DNA from: Heterocephalus glaber
Taxonomy: Eukaryota; Chordata; Mammalia; Rodentia; Bathyergidae
DNA: 64,000 nucleotides
Assembly (NCBI RefSeq): GCF_000247695.1
Contig: NW_004624781.1
Location: forward strand, 5,957,785 to 6,021,784
Reading direction: 5' to 3'
In this document: in pieces, positions 22,580 through 33,555 of the stretch
Layout of the letters: the number at the start of each line of letters is the position of its first letter
Position numbering within the stretch: position 1 is the first letter of the stretch
Position numbers and translations under genes: made by a program
The notes under the pieces: model-generated
What the model was told of the DNA's origin: nothing
Seen by the model: only the letters and a program-made list of their open reading frames with translations
Database searches by the model: none

Positions 22580-23095
22580 AACAGATGGACAACCGATCTC
22601 CCCTCCTGTGTCAACACCAGAGATCCACCCCACCCTGCTCTGGCCCTGAGCCCATGTGCCCGCTCAGCCAGAGCACCTCACCATGTGCAGTGGGCTTGCT
22701 CTCCTGGCCAGCCCCAGGCCCCACCGCAGCACCTGGAGCACGCTCTCTCCCCTTGCTGTCTTATTTAAAAGCCTCACCCCTCCCTGTCACCAGAAGGTGG
22801 CTGAAGGGCTGGCACCAGCCAGGGAGCTGGTTGTTGGTGGGTAGAGAGTCACAGGCACCCAAGTCTTTGGAGGCTGAGCCTCTAGCCTCTGTAGCCCTGT
22901 GGCTTCTGCCCTGGCTCAAGCGTTCAGAGCACCAGGCTCAGGTTCTGCCATCAACAGGACTGAGCCCCTGCTCAGGGGCCCTCTCCTTGCTGTCCCAGCT
23001 CAGCCCTGGCCCGGAAGCTGAGAAGCGACAGAGGCCCTGCGGTGGCCCGAGGTGCCCAGGCAGCTGCCCAGCTCCATGTCAGCTGCTGCCTCTCA
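22580..23095. other. No gene recognised
   Basis: GC-rich. A 209-codon plus-strand frame (22576-23205) spans it but reads as low-complexity, Pro/Ser/Leu-rich composition with no known domain, and it runs into the AT-rich putative conserved block. Confidence 0.35.
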
Positions 23096-23099
23096 CCAC

Positions 23100-23510
23100 A
23101 TCCATCATCCAGTCCTTAAGACATATTAAAATGGATTTAAAAAGACATTTTGCATTTTCTCTCCTTAACACCCACATTATTGCCACACATCGGCTTTTGT
23201 TTTAATTAAAATCGGTTTTGAAATCCTCCATGAAACTTCAGTGGGGTTGTTAAAGGCAGCAATTTCCTTATCGGCAGCGCATCCCTGCAACATACTGTAA
23301 TAGTTATTTTGCAACAAAGCACAAGTCTTATTAATTTAGCTCAATCAAATCAGCACCGCATTAATTTACGAGGCTGTAAAAATCTGGCAGTGCTGCTCTA
23401 GATCAAGGAACTTAGGGCAGGCAAGACACCAAGTGGGATGTTTATTTTGTACAATGGACCCTAACTGCATTTCTGTGATTTAAAAGCTTTCCGAGGCATG
23501 CGAAGATAAT
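23100..23510. promoter_or_regulatory. Putative conserved noncoding element
   Basis: Sharp switch to AT-rich, repeat-free sequence with homeodomain-type cores ('gttttaattaaaatcgg', 'ttattaatttagctc', 'gcattaatttacgagg') and intact CpGs ('ccttatcggcagcgcat') in an AT-rich context. That combination is common in deeply conserved vertebrate enhancers. No coding frame accounts for it. Confidence 0.45.
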
Positions 23511-23519
23511 ATCACATGC

Positions 23520-26150
23520 ATATAGAATTGTGTGCTGCTACGCCTCATTACTCCCCACAGAGAGCCAAAATCATTTGGTATTCAACTCCTACCTAAAATA
23601 TTTCCTTTTACATACAAATATTTTTTCTGCATTAAATGGCTTCTCCATGTTAATGTCTTTTCCCCAGTGCTGTGAAGCAAGACGTTTCCTACGTGAGATT
23701 CTATTTTGGTCCCATATTGATCTTTAGTGGTATTTGCTAAGTGAATAGCTGTCTCCGCCCCCCCACCCCTTTTTCCTCCAAATTGAAAGAGGGAAAGGTT
23801 TCCGGGAGGTGGATTTGGACTTTTCTGTTCATTTCCCCCGCTAGCCCCCACTTTCTAGATTCCTGCTTCCTGGTTTACTTTTACTAATGTCTTCTTCAGT
23901 GACTAGGAATGCTTTTTCCTGCTCACATCTTAATAACAAAGCTTCATGATAATACTTTTTAGGGTTTGCTAGGAAATGCAGTCTTCCAGCCAGGGGAGGA
24001 CACAGAAGACACTGTGGGCTGGGGCACTGCGGCAGATGTAGGGTGCAGATGAGCAAAGGGAAGCTCAGAGAAGGCAAGTGACTTGCCTGAGGTCACACAG
24101 CAAGGGAGAAACAGCATTGGACCCCCGGGGCTCAAGCCAGGTCTTCTGAGTCCCAATCTTCCCATCACTGGATGAAGACCGCAGGAGGAGCTGCAAGCAA
24201 TAGGGAGGTCACTGGTGTGACAGCTCTGCAGCGCTGGATCCGATGTAATCATGGCACCCTTCCTGGGCAAGCCCAGGCCCAGTTTCCAAGCAAGCGTCTG
24301 ACTCTGAATTGCAGAGCTAAGAGCAACCAACACCTGAAAGCTGTAGAGTCTCAGCATGCAAGTGTGCCCTTGGGGAGACACAGTGGACCCCAAATTCCTA
24401 CACTCTCATTCACTGCGACTCACAATCGTCTGTGGATTCTGGGGGGGACCTGGAGTCACACAGTGGTGGGCAAAGGAGAGGGGAGCCTGGGGCTAAGAAC
24501 GCCAAGGCCTGCACGCAGCCACCTCTGGGCCCTGGCCAGGCTGGGGGATCTTGGGAGATGGGGCTGCAGGCGCAGGAGGAAGTGGTGTCAGGGCTGCCAG
24601 TGTGCCTGCATTTGAGATGCCCCTGTGCCTTCGGTCAGGCTCAGAGGAGTTTCCTCTTGGGAAGTCCTGCCTGCTCCCACTTATGTGTTCATCTGCTCCA
24701 ACTATAGGACCCTCGCTGTTCCGTCAGCGAGGATGAGCCCTGGTCAGCGTGGCTCATGGGAAAGCTCACAGGTCCCAGCAGGGGCCTTTGTGTTGGGCCT
24801 CACAGATGCCATCACTTCCTTAGTGGTGACAATGTGGGGCCCACCTTCTCCACAGTCTCCCCCACCAAGACAAGGCTCTTGTCTTGTTGGTGGAACCCAA
24901 ACCAACCTCTTCAATACGGCAGCATCACTTAAGAATGGTCAGGTGACTTCGCTGATCTGCCAAAAGCCAGGAAGTTCTGGGGACACTGGCGGTGAGGCTG
25001 TGACAGTCATAAAAGCACCAACTCAAACCCACACATGTTAGCTGAGGCCACAGAGCTGTCTTTGGCCTGGGCAACCATGTGCCCATCGCCCAGGAAGGCG
25101 GGTACGCAGAGATGAAGGCATAAAGTAGGAGGGCAGGGAAAGAATCGGAGCCAGACCTAGGCCTCAAGGTCTCTGCTGAGGAATGGAGCCAGAAAAGTCA
25201 CAGCCTGGGTGCAGCTCTGGGCAAATACAAACCCTTTCCCTGTGTATCAGCAAAGACCCCTCTAGTGGGGTGAAGATTCACGGTGGCAGTAGAGTCAAGG
25301 CTGAAAGCTCCACTACTGACCTAATTCACAAACCCTCCATGTGCCCAGCACTGGTCTGGGCTCTACAAGACAAGAAAGCAAAACCATTCTTGACACTGGC
25401 CAAGGCCTCCCAGAGCTTGAGCTCTGTGTCTACAGCCCCAGCCACCCTTTGTCATAGTGACAAGAGTTCCATTTCCCACCATGTTTAGCTCTTCCTTGAA
25501 CAAGTCTGTGCTGGCTTCAGAGATTGGGCTTGGGAGGCGGAAGTGTTTGCACGTTACACCCTGTGCAAGGCAGGGCCCTGACATAGAACCAAACTGAAAA
25601 GGCAGGAACCTGGCTGCTTTCAAAATGGCTTCCCTCAGACTGGGGCCTATCGAGGGGATAGAGCACCTTTGTTGGAGTTAGAAGAAGGTGCCTTCTTGGG
25701 GCTGACTCAATCCACAAGACCTCTGATTGCTGAATGGACCACCAACCACTAGCCTTAGGCCTTCAAGCTCCACTCATACTGTAATTAGTGGCTCTGCCTC
25801 AGACTCTGGCTGCATGGCCAAAGCCTCCTGGACACATTTTAGTTACTATTGTGAGAGGATTCAGGCCTAGGTTCCCCCTAGACATACAGCCCCAAGGTCA
25901 AAGATGGAGGAAGCCAGGCTCAAACCTGCCCACCTCCCACACAACCAACTCACTCAGAAACTCCACCTCACACTCCAAGGCCTCATCGCCATTCCTTCCC
26001 TGGAAGGACAGGTAGACAGGGCTGGCGGAGGAGCAAAGGCCCCTGAACCCCTCTCCACAGTTGGCACCCAGCCTTTCCCTCTGCTTCCTGCTCTTTAAGA
26101 AGGCTTTGTAAAGAAGAGGAACCTTCCGTGGTAGCAGATGGTGGCTAAGT
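23520..26150. other. No gene recognised; one MIR fragment
   Basis: Mostly unique DNA. A MIR remnant lies at 24045-24125. Open frames at 24172-24615 and 24625-25041 on the plus strand show no domain. Confidence 0.35.
24045..24125 (-). mobile_element. MIR fragment
   Basis: 'aagctcagagaaggcaagtg' and 'acttgcctgaggtcacacag' match the antisense MIR core closely. Confidence 0.75.
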
Positions 26151-26289
26151 AGGAATGGTAAATAGTTTTAATTACTGCATAATGTAAGCAAGACAATAAA
26201 GGGGAGACAGTGGAAGCAAGCTGCTGCCGCTGAGGCCCCGAAACTGTTGTGGGGCCCAATTTGTCTGGCATGTGCTGTTCTCAGTCTTG

Positions 26290-26780
26290 GGAGGGCTTTA
26301 AAGAGAACGCCGGAAATATTAATTGCCCGCCTCGCTGGCCCATCCATCTTCACAACCGAGTAACACGCTTTTTTAATTTCAGGGGAATCGTTTTCAAATG
26401 GGAATCATGCAAATGAGTATTTTAGCTATTCATTTGTTTTACTGCGAGCGCTTTGTGAGCAAATGGCCTACAGCTTGCAATGAATTAAAAGACATGGGCA
26501 CTGGAGACCGATTTTTAATACAAAGTCTTGACTCGGAGACGACCCCGACCAGCAGCAAAGAAAATGTTGGCATAGCAACTTTGGGCATTTTCATGCAAAT
26601 TGGCTTCTATATAGATGATACGAATGCAATGTTTTCCTTCAACTAATCATCATAAAATTAGTTTCACTATATTTAAATGCCTCCACTTAATGCATTATAT
26701 CCATATGCATGAAATTGCCTCCGCTAATGCAGTACATAAAATGCCAAAGATACAATGAATAGCCAAATTGCAAGTGGTTA
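26290..26780. promoter_or_regulatory. Putative conserved enhancer-like element with two POU octamers
   Basis: About 490 bp, repeat-free and AT-rich, with retained CpGs. It has perfect octamers ATGCAAAT at 26407-26414 and 26593-26600, plus homeodomain-type 'atattaattgcc', 'tgaattaaaag', 'aactaatcatc' and 'gaaattgcctccgctaatgc'. One plus-strand frame stays open for 82 codons (26398-26646), but its product resembles nothing I know. The texture fits a deeply conserved developmental enhancer. Conservation is inferred and not observed. Confidence 0.5.
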
Positions 26781-26823
26781 TGTTATCTCCCATAAAAGCG
26801 GCTCCCCTCTCCCCTTTTCTTTT

Positions 26824-26927
26824 GTGTGTGTGTGTGTGAGTGTGACAGTGGGTGTGGGTGTTACTGGATGTGTGGGCAGCAGAGGCATCTATCACAAATT
26901 GCTATTAACACCTGGGCTCACAAGCAT

Positions 26928-26965
<38 letters not shown>
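26824..26965. repeat. (TG)n and (CA)n microsatellites
   Basis: A TG-rich tract at about 26824-26870 and a longer CA tract at about 26929-26965 face each other across 60 bp, so they could pair as an inverted repeat. They sit directly downstream of the putative conserved element. Confidence 0.9.
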
Positions 26966-26967
<2 letters not shown>

Positions 26968-27347
26968 CAAAGTCCTCTACAGTTAAGTAACATTGAGGTT
27001 GTAATGCAATCTAACAAACCTAAACCAGGCAGGGGTGGGTCTGGGTGCCCACCTGGGCTGGCCAACGTCCCCTCTCACAGGCTTTGCCATCGGAAGGGAC
27101 AGTGGAACGCGGAACTCAGGACCCGCCCAGGAATTAGCTCCAGGCGGCGTGGTTTCCATTCTCTCCACCTCTGACTTCCGGCCACCCTTTGGGGAGCCCT
27201 GGAAGGATGAATCCAAAACAACTGATAAAGGGCTAAGAGGAAGAAAGAAAGGGCTTCTGCAGAGCCCACAACTCAGCCCTGTGCTTGATGCTGTACAGCT
27301 TCTGAGTCGTGTCATCTTTTCAACAAAAGTTCAAAATCCAACACCGG

Positions 27348-27487
27348 GGTCAGGTGTGGAGGCACACGCACCTGTATTCCTAGAACTCAGGAGGCTGAGG
27401 AAAGAGGATCGCCCCAAGTTTGAATCCAGTCTGGGCTACATAGTGAGTTCAAAGCCAGCTGGAAATAGTGAGACCCTGTCTCAAAAA
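27348..27487 (+). mobile_element. B1 SINE
   Basis: 'tcaggtgtggaggcacacgc' to 'gtgagaccctgtctcaaaaa', with the internal duplication. The tail contains a repeated 'gatcctgtctcaaa' unit. Confidence 0.9.
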
Positions 27488-27592
27488 GATCCTGTCTCAA
27501 AGAGATCCTTTCTCCAGGTCATATGAGCAGTAAGCAAGAGAGAAGGGTTTAAAAGTCTCCGGTTCCAAAGCTTCCCTTTGCGTTCTACCAGC

Positions 27593-27606
27593 GCGCCCCC
27601 TGCAGG
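27593..27606 (-). promoter_or_regulatory. CTCF-like motif
   Basis: The reverse complement CCTGCAGGGGGCGC fits the CTCF core at 13 of 14 positions. It forms a divergent pair with the plus-strand site at 29058. Confidence 0.4.
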
Positions 27607-28094
27607 TGGCACAGAGAATCGGCGAGAATGGCTGCTTTTCTCTCCAGCGAGGCCAGGGCTGTTGAAGCAGGAAGCAATAGCGTTGGAGTCTTTCCATTGA
27701 CTTGTAGACGCGTCTCCTCCTTCCGCATGTAAGAATCCGCATGGACCCCCAACTCCCCAGGCCAAGAGGACCAGGCTTCATGCAGGCCGAGAACAATGCT
27801 CCCCAAATCACCTTCCAGGCCTTTCCCGCCTCCCACCCCGCAGACGAAGTGAAGTTTCTGCTCAGCCTTGGCTTACTTGGGGGGTACTGTTAACTTTCAG
27901 GGTGGGGATTATAAAAGAGAGGAGCAAACGTTCACATTGGAAAAACCCACGCCCCTCTCTTCCACTGGAGAAGTTGCTGAGGAGTTCTGGCTCGGGACCT
28001 GTCCTCCTCCTTCCCTGGAGGACTTGTGGTTGACATAAGGAAGGGTGAGCATTTCCCTGCAAGAACTCATAAGCTAGTGAAGAAAACCACAAGG

Positions 28095-28545
28095 CTGGTC
28101 CTCAAAACATTAAAAACAAAATCACCATATGATTCAACAATTCTTCTGGGTATATAAAAAAAATGAAAGTGGAGCCCCAAAGAGATATCTGTACACCCAC
28201 GCTAAAAGGAGCATTAGTCACAGTAGCCAAAAGGTGGAAGCAACCCAAGTCCATTAACAGATGAATAGTTAAACACAATGTGGTATATACTTATAAGGGA
28301 ATATTATTAGGCCCTGAAAAAGAAAATCAGACCAAGCTATAAGATGGATGAACCTACAGGACATTATTCTGAGTTACATGCACCAGTAACAAAAAGACAA
28401 GTGGTTCATGATTCCATCTATTTAAGGTATCTAGAGTAATCAAATGCATAGAGACAGAAACCTATGCCACTGAGCCGGATACTTTATGATGGTTAAGATG
28501 GTAAATGTTATGTGTATTCTACCACAATTAAAGGTTTTTGAAAAA
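28095..28545 (+). mobile_element. Old L1, 3' end
   Basis: Remnant of the ORF2 C-terminus and 3' UTR: 'caaccatatgattcaac'-like start, 'aaccaagtccattaacagatg'-type segment, 'aatgtggtatatacttata', 'gatggatgaacctacaggac', then 'gtaaatgttatgtgtattct' and 'accacaattaaa'. Stops and deletions abolish the frame. Confidence 0.75.
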
Positions 28546-29057
28546 TGTGCAAGACAGGAGAAGAGCTTCCCCAAGCATGCTGCAGAATTCAGGGCTACAC
28601 TCTGAGAAGCTTGATGGAAAACAGGCCTACTCAGGCCCACCTACCTCTGTATACCACTTCTGTATATGACGTAGGTTTCCTGCTTGAATATGGTGGCAGA
28701 GTGAGGAGGTCCCTAAGAGGGACAGGATCAGTGAGCATCTGAGAGTAAGTCTGGTCTTAAGTTGAACCAGCTGAACTTCCTTCTAACTTTCTGCCTTTTC
28801 ATCTTCTCTCCTGTCTGAACAACCCTCTCTACCCATCCCTGATGTACAAATCCTTCCATTTCATCTCTTTCTGTGGGCCCTTTGTTCTTTATCTCCCTTC
28901 CCCTGGGTGGTTTTCTCACCACCCAGAATTGTTTATGGCTATTGCGACCCTACAAACACCACTGTAAGTCTTGAGCGGATTATGTTGACCATTATTCTAC
29001 ACCATTATCCTAACCAATGCTTAATCCTGAGCCCTGGGCCTATGATTCTAATAGTAG

Positions 29058-29071
29058 CCACCAGGTGGCAG
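29058..29071 (+). promoter_or_regulatory. CTCF-like motif
   Basis: CCACCAGGTGGCAG fits the CTCF core at all 14 positions and also contains an E-box CAGGTG. Orientation is opposite to the site at 27593. Confidence 0.45.
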
Positions 29072-29089
29072 ATTTTGGAAAACCAAACT

Positions 29090-30060
29090 TGTATCAACGA
29101 TGGCAAGTACCGCCCCTGGTGGCCACAGAGAGAGCTGCAGGCACACCTTGCGCCCCGCTATTGACCAGGTCTTGAGGGACGCAGCTGTAGTGAAAACCCA
29201 GCGTCTTTGAATGTCTGCAAGCACGGCGGCCCCAGAGACGCCCCCCAGCTCCCTCTGCTGTCACTCTCCAGTACCTGTGGCTCCCAGAAGAGCCAGGGCT
29301 GCACAGCGCTGGATGCAATCTGTCTCCAGGCGCAGGCTTCAGTTCTTCCTGGCTGGGGATAGTTGGCCATTCCCATGGCCTCGATTAGGAGGTGGTTCCA
29401 GCTCATTCTGTACCCTCTTTTCCAGATTCGGTTTATAAATTGTTCCCCACATGGAAAACGTGGTAGCTTTGCTCCTGGAGACCTCCTGGATGCCACTTCC
29501 TTCCATATCTGCACCTCCTCCGGCTGCCTCAGGGGGCGCTGGATCTCACGCTGCAATGGCATCGCGTTATCCCGGCCCCTTTGTAGATCCTTCTCGCACA
29601 ATCCATAGTGCTCTCCCAATTCATAAGCAGCTAGCGGGGAAATGGGGGCCGCTAGAAGTTCCTGGGGATTCCCTAAGCAAGGCACGCCAAGCTCACCTGG
29701 CTGTCCTGCTGCCGGGACACCTTAGCATAATGTGCTTTGATTTCCGCTAAGAATTGTGTGAAGTTTCTCGCACTCAGCTTTGCGAGCAATGTGGAGAGCT
29801 GGGGCAAGATGAGATTAAACATGCAGATCCACAGCTGGCTAATGAACCCCGCGGAAAGCACGGAACACGGAGCCACTGACGGGAAAGGTCTCAGGAGAGG
29901 GGAGTGGGGTGCAGGGCCCGACCCCGTCCCTGCTCTGCTTTTCACTGCCCTGACTGAAGCCTGTAGCAGCAGCCTTTCTGCATTTCTAGGCATCGGCAGA
30001 AGCACTTGGGTGACACAATCCCGCTTGGAAAAGGGGTCAATGGGCAACAACAACAACAAA
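29090..30060. other. Unique block, possibly regulatory; no gene recognised
   Basis: Repeat-free, with scattered CpGs. A minus-strand frame of 175 codons (29158-29685) is the longest here, but its product is not one I recognise and the plus strand is also open. 29430-29860 has the texture of conserved sequence. Confidence 0.3.
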
Positions 30061-30064
30061 AATA

Positions 30065-30263
30065 CAGCGGACCCTCGAGTAACGACCGGCCTGACATACA
30101 AACAACTTGGATTAATTAGGTTAAAGGAAGATTCATCTGCCTCTGCTTATCTGTAGCGTGTACCCACAGGTAAACGTCCAGATCTCAGCTGTATTGACTT
30201 ACAATCACCTCGTGTTACAACCAGCCCCAGGAAATGATCAGTTTGTAAGTGAAAGGTCCACTG
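30065..30263. mobile_element. TA-flanked inverted-repeat DNA element
   Basis: 199-bp MITE. The left end 'cagcggaccctcgagtaacg' and the inverted right end (complement of 'gtaagtgaaaggtccactg') are terminal inverted repeats. TA dinucleotides at 30063-30064 and 30264-30265 are the target duplication. There is no room for a transposase. Confidence 0.85.
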
Positions 30264-30269
30264 TAGGCT

Positions 30270-30570
30270 GAACATAGTAAGGTGAAACTTAACAGGCAAA
30301 ATGTGCAAAGCTGCTCATTTAGGTTCAAACCCCAACTCTGAGCGTAGGGTGGGGGACACTCGAGTTGACAACGGGTTCTTGGTTCCAATCCCTAAGCTTC
30401 AGTAACCCGGAAACTGGTTCCGAGCCAAAGCTGTGGGTCTCTCACCGCGAGCTTACACTGCACGGAGGCAGGAGGGGCGACGAGGGTGGTGACAGCACAC
30501 TGTCCTCATCCCATCAGCCCCCTCTGGGGTAGCCGCTGCCTGTCATGTAACTCTGAGGAATCTTTGATGC
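30270..30570. other. No gene recognised
   Basis: Unique sequence between a MITE and a MIR. Nothing supportable. Confidence 0.35.
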
Positions 30571-30574
30571 ATAA

Positions 30575-30765
30575 CCTGTGTGCTTGGAGAGGCACGAGAC
30601 ATCACTCGGGTTCGAAATCTTTCTGTGCCACCTCCTGTGTGACCCCGGGCAAATTATTTAACATCTCTGGACCTCCTTCCTTACCTGCCGAAAAGAGGAA
30701 AACCACTGCCTCCTTCAATGACACTGTTGTAAGGATTAAACTAACCGGCATAGGTACAAGCCTGG
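30575..30765 (+). mobile_element. MIR SINE
   Basis: 'cactcgggttcgaaatcttt', 'tgtgccacctcctgtgtgac', 'cccgggcaaattatttaaca', 'gtaaggattaaactaaccgg' in MIR sense order. Confidence 0.8.
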
Positions 30766-31035
30766 GTCAGGTTTCCCATCAGGAGACTCCTCAGACACCA
30801 CACCCACAATACTCCAGCCTCTCCTCCTCCCCAGCTCACATCTGTCCCCCTTGAGGATCAGGGCATGTGCCAGGGACAGCAGCCAGCAGGAGGCTGGGGG
30901 CTCCGGGGACCTGGCTTCCGGCCCTGGCTGCTGCAGAGCTGGACCATCCCCGTGCTGACCCTGAACCTCGCAGAAGACTCCCAAGACGACTTCTGCCACC
31001 CATGACTCTATGATCCTCTGGCTTTCTTTCTCTTT

Positions 31036-31149
31036 CTTTTTGAGACAGGGTCTCCCCATGTAGTGCAGGCTGGTCTTGAACTCACAGCAATTCTTCTGCC
31101 TCAGCCTCCTGAGTGCTGGAATTACAGGCATTGTCACCATGCCTGGCTT
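31036..31149 (-). mobile_element. B1 SINE
   Basis: Antisense 'gagacagggtctccccatgt' to 'ggcattgtcaccatgcctgg'. Next to it lies an antisense ID element. Confidence 0.9.
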
Positions 31150-31155
31150 GAAATT

Positions 31156-31244
31156 TTTTTTTTTTTTTGGTACCGGGATCGAACTCGGGTCCTTGCACTT
31201 GTGCAGCAGGCAGCAAAACCACTGAGCTAAATCCTCCGCCCCCC
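31156..31244 (-). mobile_element. ID-like tRNA SINE
   Basis: T-tract, 'ggtaccgggatcgaactcgg', 'aaaaccactgagctaaatcc'. Flanked by the similar words cttgaaatttt and ctttaaaatttt, an eroded target duplication. Confidence 0.9.
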
Positions 31245-31589
31245 AGCTTTAAAATTTTAAATAAAGATGAGACCAATATCACCAATTTTTCTTGTTGCCT
31301 CATGGCATGAAACAGCACTGTGGCTGACCCTGTCTTTATTTAAAATTTTGAAATTTTATCATCCATTTTAATTGTGGGTGTTAAAAACAGATTGCATTAA
31401 ACTGTCACTGGACCGCTGAGGCTTCTGGCACCTGACACAACTGTGTCTCCTGCCTCGCCCGGTCTGGTCCTGCTGGCTGCAGGCCTGGGCACATCCTCAG
31501 GCTGGACTCCAGCCAACCTGCCAGCGTCGGGGGTTCTGGGGCCACACTGTGGACGTGTGGAATTCTTAGCCCTTCTCCGAGGTGTTCAT

Positions 31590-31935
31590 ATGAGAGGCCT
31601 TGGGATTTCTTTAATAAGAAAACATGCTGTAGCATTAAAAATTTAGTCCCACAAATGAGTAGCTCCTCTCGGAAGTGCTGTATTTATTTAATCATAGTCA
31701 ATTTGGGCCAAACCCTCTGGGGGACCCAGGTACCTGCCTCCATGTCCCCAAGGGGTTCAGGCTCTAGGGCCACGCTCCCCACATAGAAACCCCACTCCCT
31801 GGCTCCCAGGGAGATAAAACACCTTAGCCTCATTACTCAGGTGGCTAATTGCAAACTGATTTAATTAAAGTATACAGATATTTCCCCAAGTTAGTTACAT
31901 TTCCTATCACTCCATTAGGAGTAATTGGCTGGGAG
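31590..31935. promoter_or_regulatory. Putative conserved noncoding element
   Basis: AT-rich, repeat-free segments ('gatttctttaataagaaaac', 'gtatttatttaatcatagtc', 'ggctaattgcaaactgattt', 'aattaaagtatacagatatt', 'ccattaggagtaattggc') with multiple TAATT-type cores in a window that is otherwise GC-rich. Confidence 0.4.
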
Positions 31936-31939
31936 AGGG

Positions 31940-33085
31940 AGGCTGGCCAGGTGGGCGGGGCAGGAGCCCGGGTGGCATCAGGCTGTTGCCTGGCTTCATG
32001 GGCAGCCTGCAGTGCTCCCGGCAGTCATTGCGGGTGTCCTCAGGGTCACTACACCGCTCACAGCCTGCGCGATGAACTGGGTCTGATGCCCTCCGACACT
32101 TACAGCATCTGAGTGTGGAGCCATCGGCATCTAATACTGCTGAGCCTCAGTTTCTTTCTCTGCAGATGGAATAGGGGGCGACCTCAGCTGGCAGGCAACC
32201 CTTATTTCTTCCTCCTTTCTCCCACCTAGAATTCAACTATGATGGAGCTCCAACGGCCATCTTGTGATCATGAGGTGACCTTGAAGGTGGAAGCCACTAG
32301 CAGAGACTCATGGCAGAAAAGAGAGAAGCTGTCAGAGCCTGACAGTTGTCGCCTCATCCCTGAGCCACCCGGGATTTCACAGCACCTGGAAGGAAGTTGG
32401 CCTCATCGTTTGGATTTTGTGTTGTGTTTTGTTTGGGTTAAGTCTTGGCTTTATGGTCTTGGTTGCCAGCTGCCAAATTCTATCCCCAACCAATAAGGCT
32501 TTCCTGCTCAAAACCACCTGCACGCACCCTTTCTGCACCAGGATGGACCTTCCACCTGCAGCAGTGCCACCCACTCCCACCCTGGCTCCAGCCCCCAGCT
32601 GCTCCCCCAGCCCAGGGTCCTCCCTGCAGTTCCAAGACCCCCAGTTCCTAGCCCCACCCCCAGACAGATGGCCCCTCATCTCCCTGCTTCCCGGGGGCCG
32701 GGGCAGACTGGGGGACTGGAGCCAAGGATGATGGGAGCCAGGGTCCCAGTTCACCTTTGCCCTCAAGACCAAGGACAAATCCTTCTACTTCTCTGAAGCT
32801 CGGTTTTCTTCTTTGAAAAAGACAGGCTGCTGGGTGGGTGAGTGTTTGCAAATCAGATTTGGAGAGAGCAGCTGGGTCTCCAAGCTGCTGCAGATGCAGA
32901 GGTCAGGAGAGAAGCAGGTTCCAGGGTCGCACATCCGGGGTCTTCCAGCTCCTGGCCAGGCGTCCGGAGTCCCGAACCTGGACCGCGCCTGCGCACAGGC
33001 GGGCGCTGAGAGTAGTACAAGAGGGCTCCCTTGCTGCGAAGCCCCCAGCCCTTTGGGGCCCCTCCGTACCCACTCACCTCGCTGC
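31940..33085. other. No gene recognised
   Basis: GC-rich unique DNA. A MIR scrap may lie near 32130-32175 ('gagcctcagtttctttctct'). Frames at 32377-32778 (minus) and 32417-32731 (plus) overlap and have no domain. Confidence 0.35.
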
Positions 33086-33555
33086 CGTGTTTACTTAAGG
33101 CTGAATTCTATATCTGGAAGTTCATTAATTTTTCGTGGGTGCCAAAACGTGGATGGTTTGTGCTTATCCCCAACTAAATAAGTCAGGTCATAAGAGGTAA
33201 TGCCATGGGTAGTGGGATGTAAACAAACACATTCTACCTCAATAAACATGCTAATTTCCAGCTATAATATTCACAAGTAAAAGATCCATCACGCCGACCC
33301 TATTTGGCAGAGGCAGCGGGCCTCATCCGTCAACGAGAGAGACTCCCGCCAGTTCGCCGCAGGAGGGAAATAGTTCAACTTAACTTGCTTGATGACGCCC
33401 TCGGGGGGGAACATGAGCCTCACAAATGAGTCTGGAAATGTGATAAAGGGATAATCTTGCATAAATGAGCCCCGTATCGTCATTACCTGAGCCGGCCAAG
33501 GCCAGGCGCCCGGCTTGAGTGATGGGATCGCATTTCGTGTGAATGAAGGCTGAGG
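33085..33555. promoter_or_regulatory. Putative conserved noncoding element
   Basis: Repeat-free run with retained CpGs and TAAT/TTAA cores: 'gttcattaatttttcgtggg', 'gtaaacaaacacattc' (a forkhead-type TAAACA core), 'aataaacatgctaatttcc', 'gtataatattcac'-like text, 'taatcttgcataaatgagcc'. The mix of AT-rich parts with preserved CpGs suggests constraint. No frame shows a known protein. Confidence 0.45.

Noticed and set aside
22576..23205. 209-codon plus-strand frame
   Set aside because: Pro/Ser/Leu-rich text without a domain. It runs from GC-rich DNA straight into an AT-rich putative conserved element, and no splice sites or initiation context support it.
26929..26965. CRISPR-like regularly spaced repeats
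   Set aside because: Only simple microsatellites are present. No spaced repeat array exists anywhere in the window, and the genome is clearly mammalian.
29524..29540. Possible further CTCF site 'gcctcagggggcgct'
   Set aside because: The core fits only about 11 of 14 positions, weaker than the sites reported.
29158..29685. 175-codon minus-strand frame
   Set aside because: Considered as an exon because it lies in repeat-free DNA, but I recognise no homolog and the plus strand is also open. Kept only as possible regulatory DNA.
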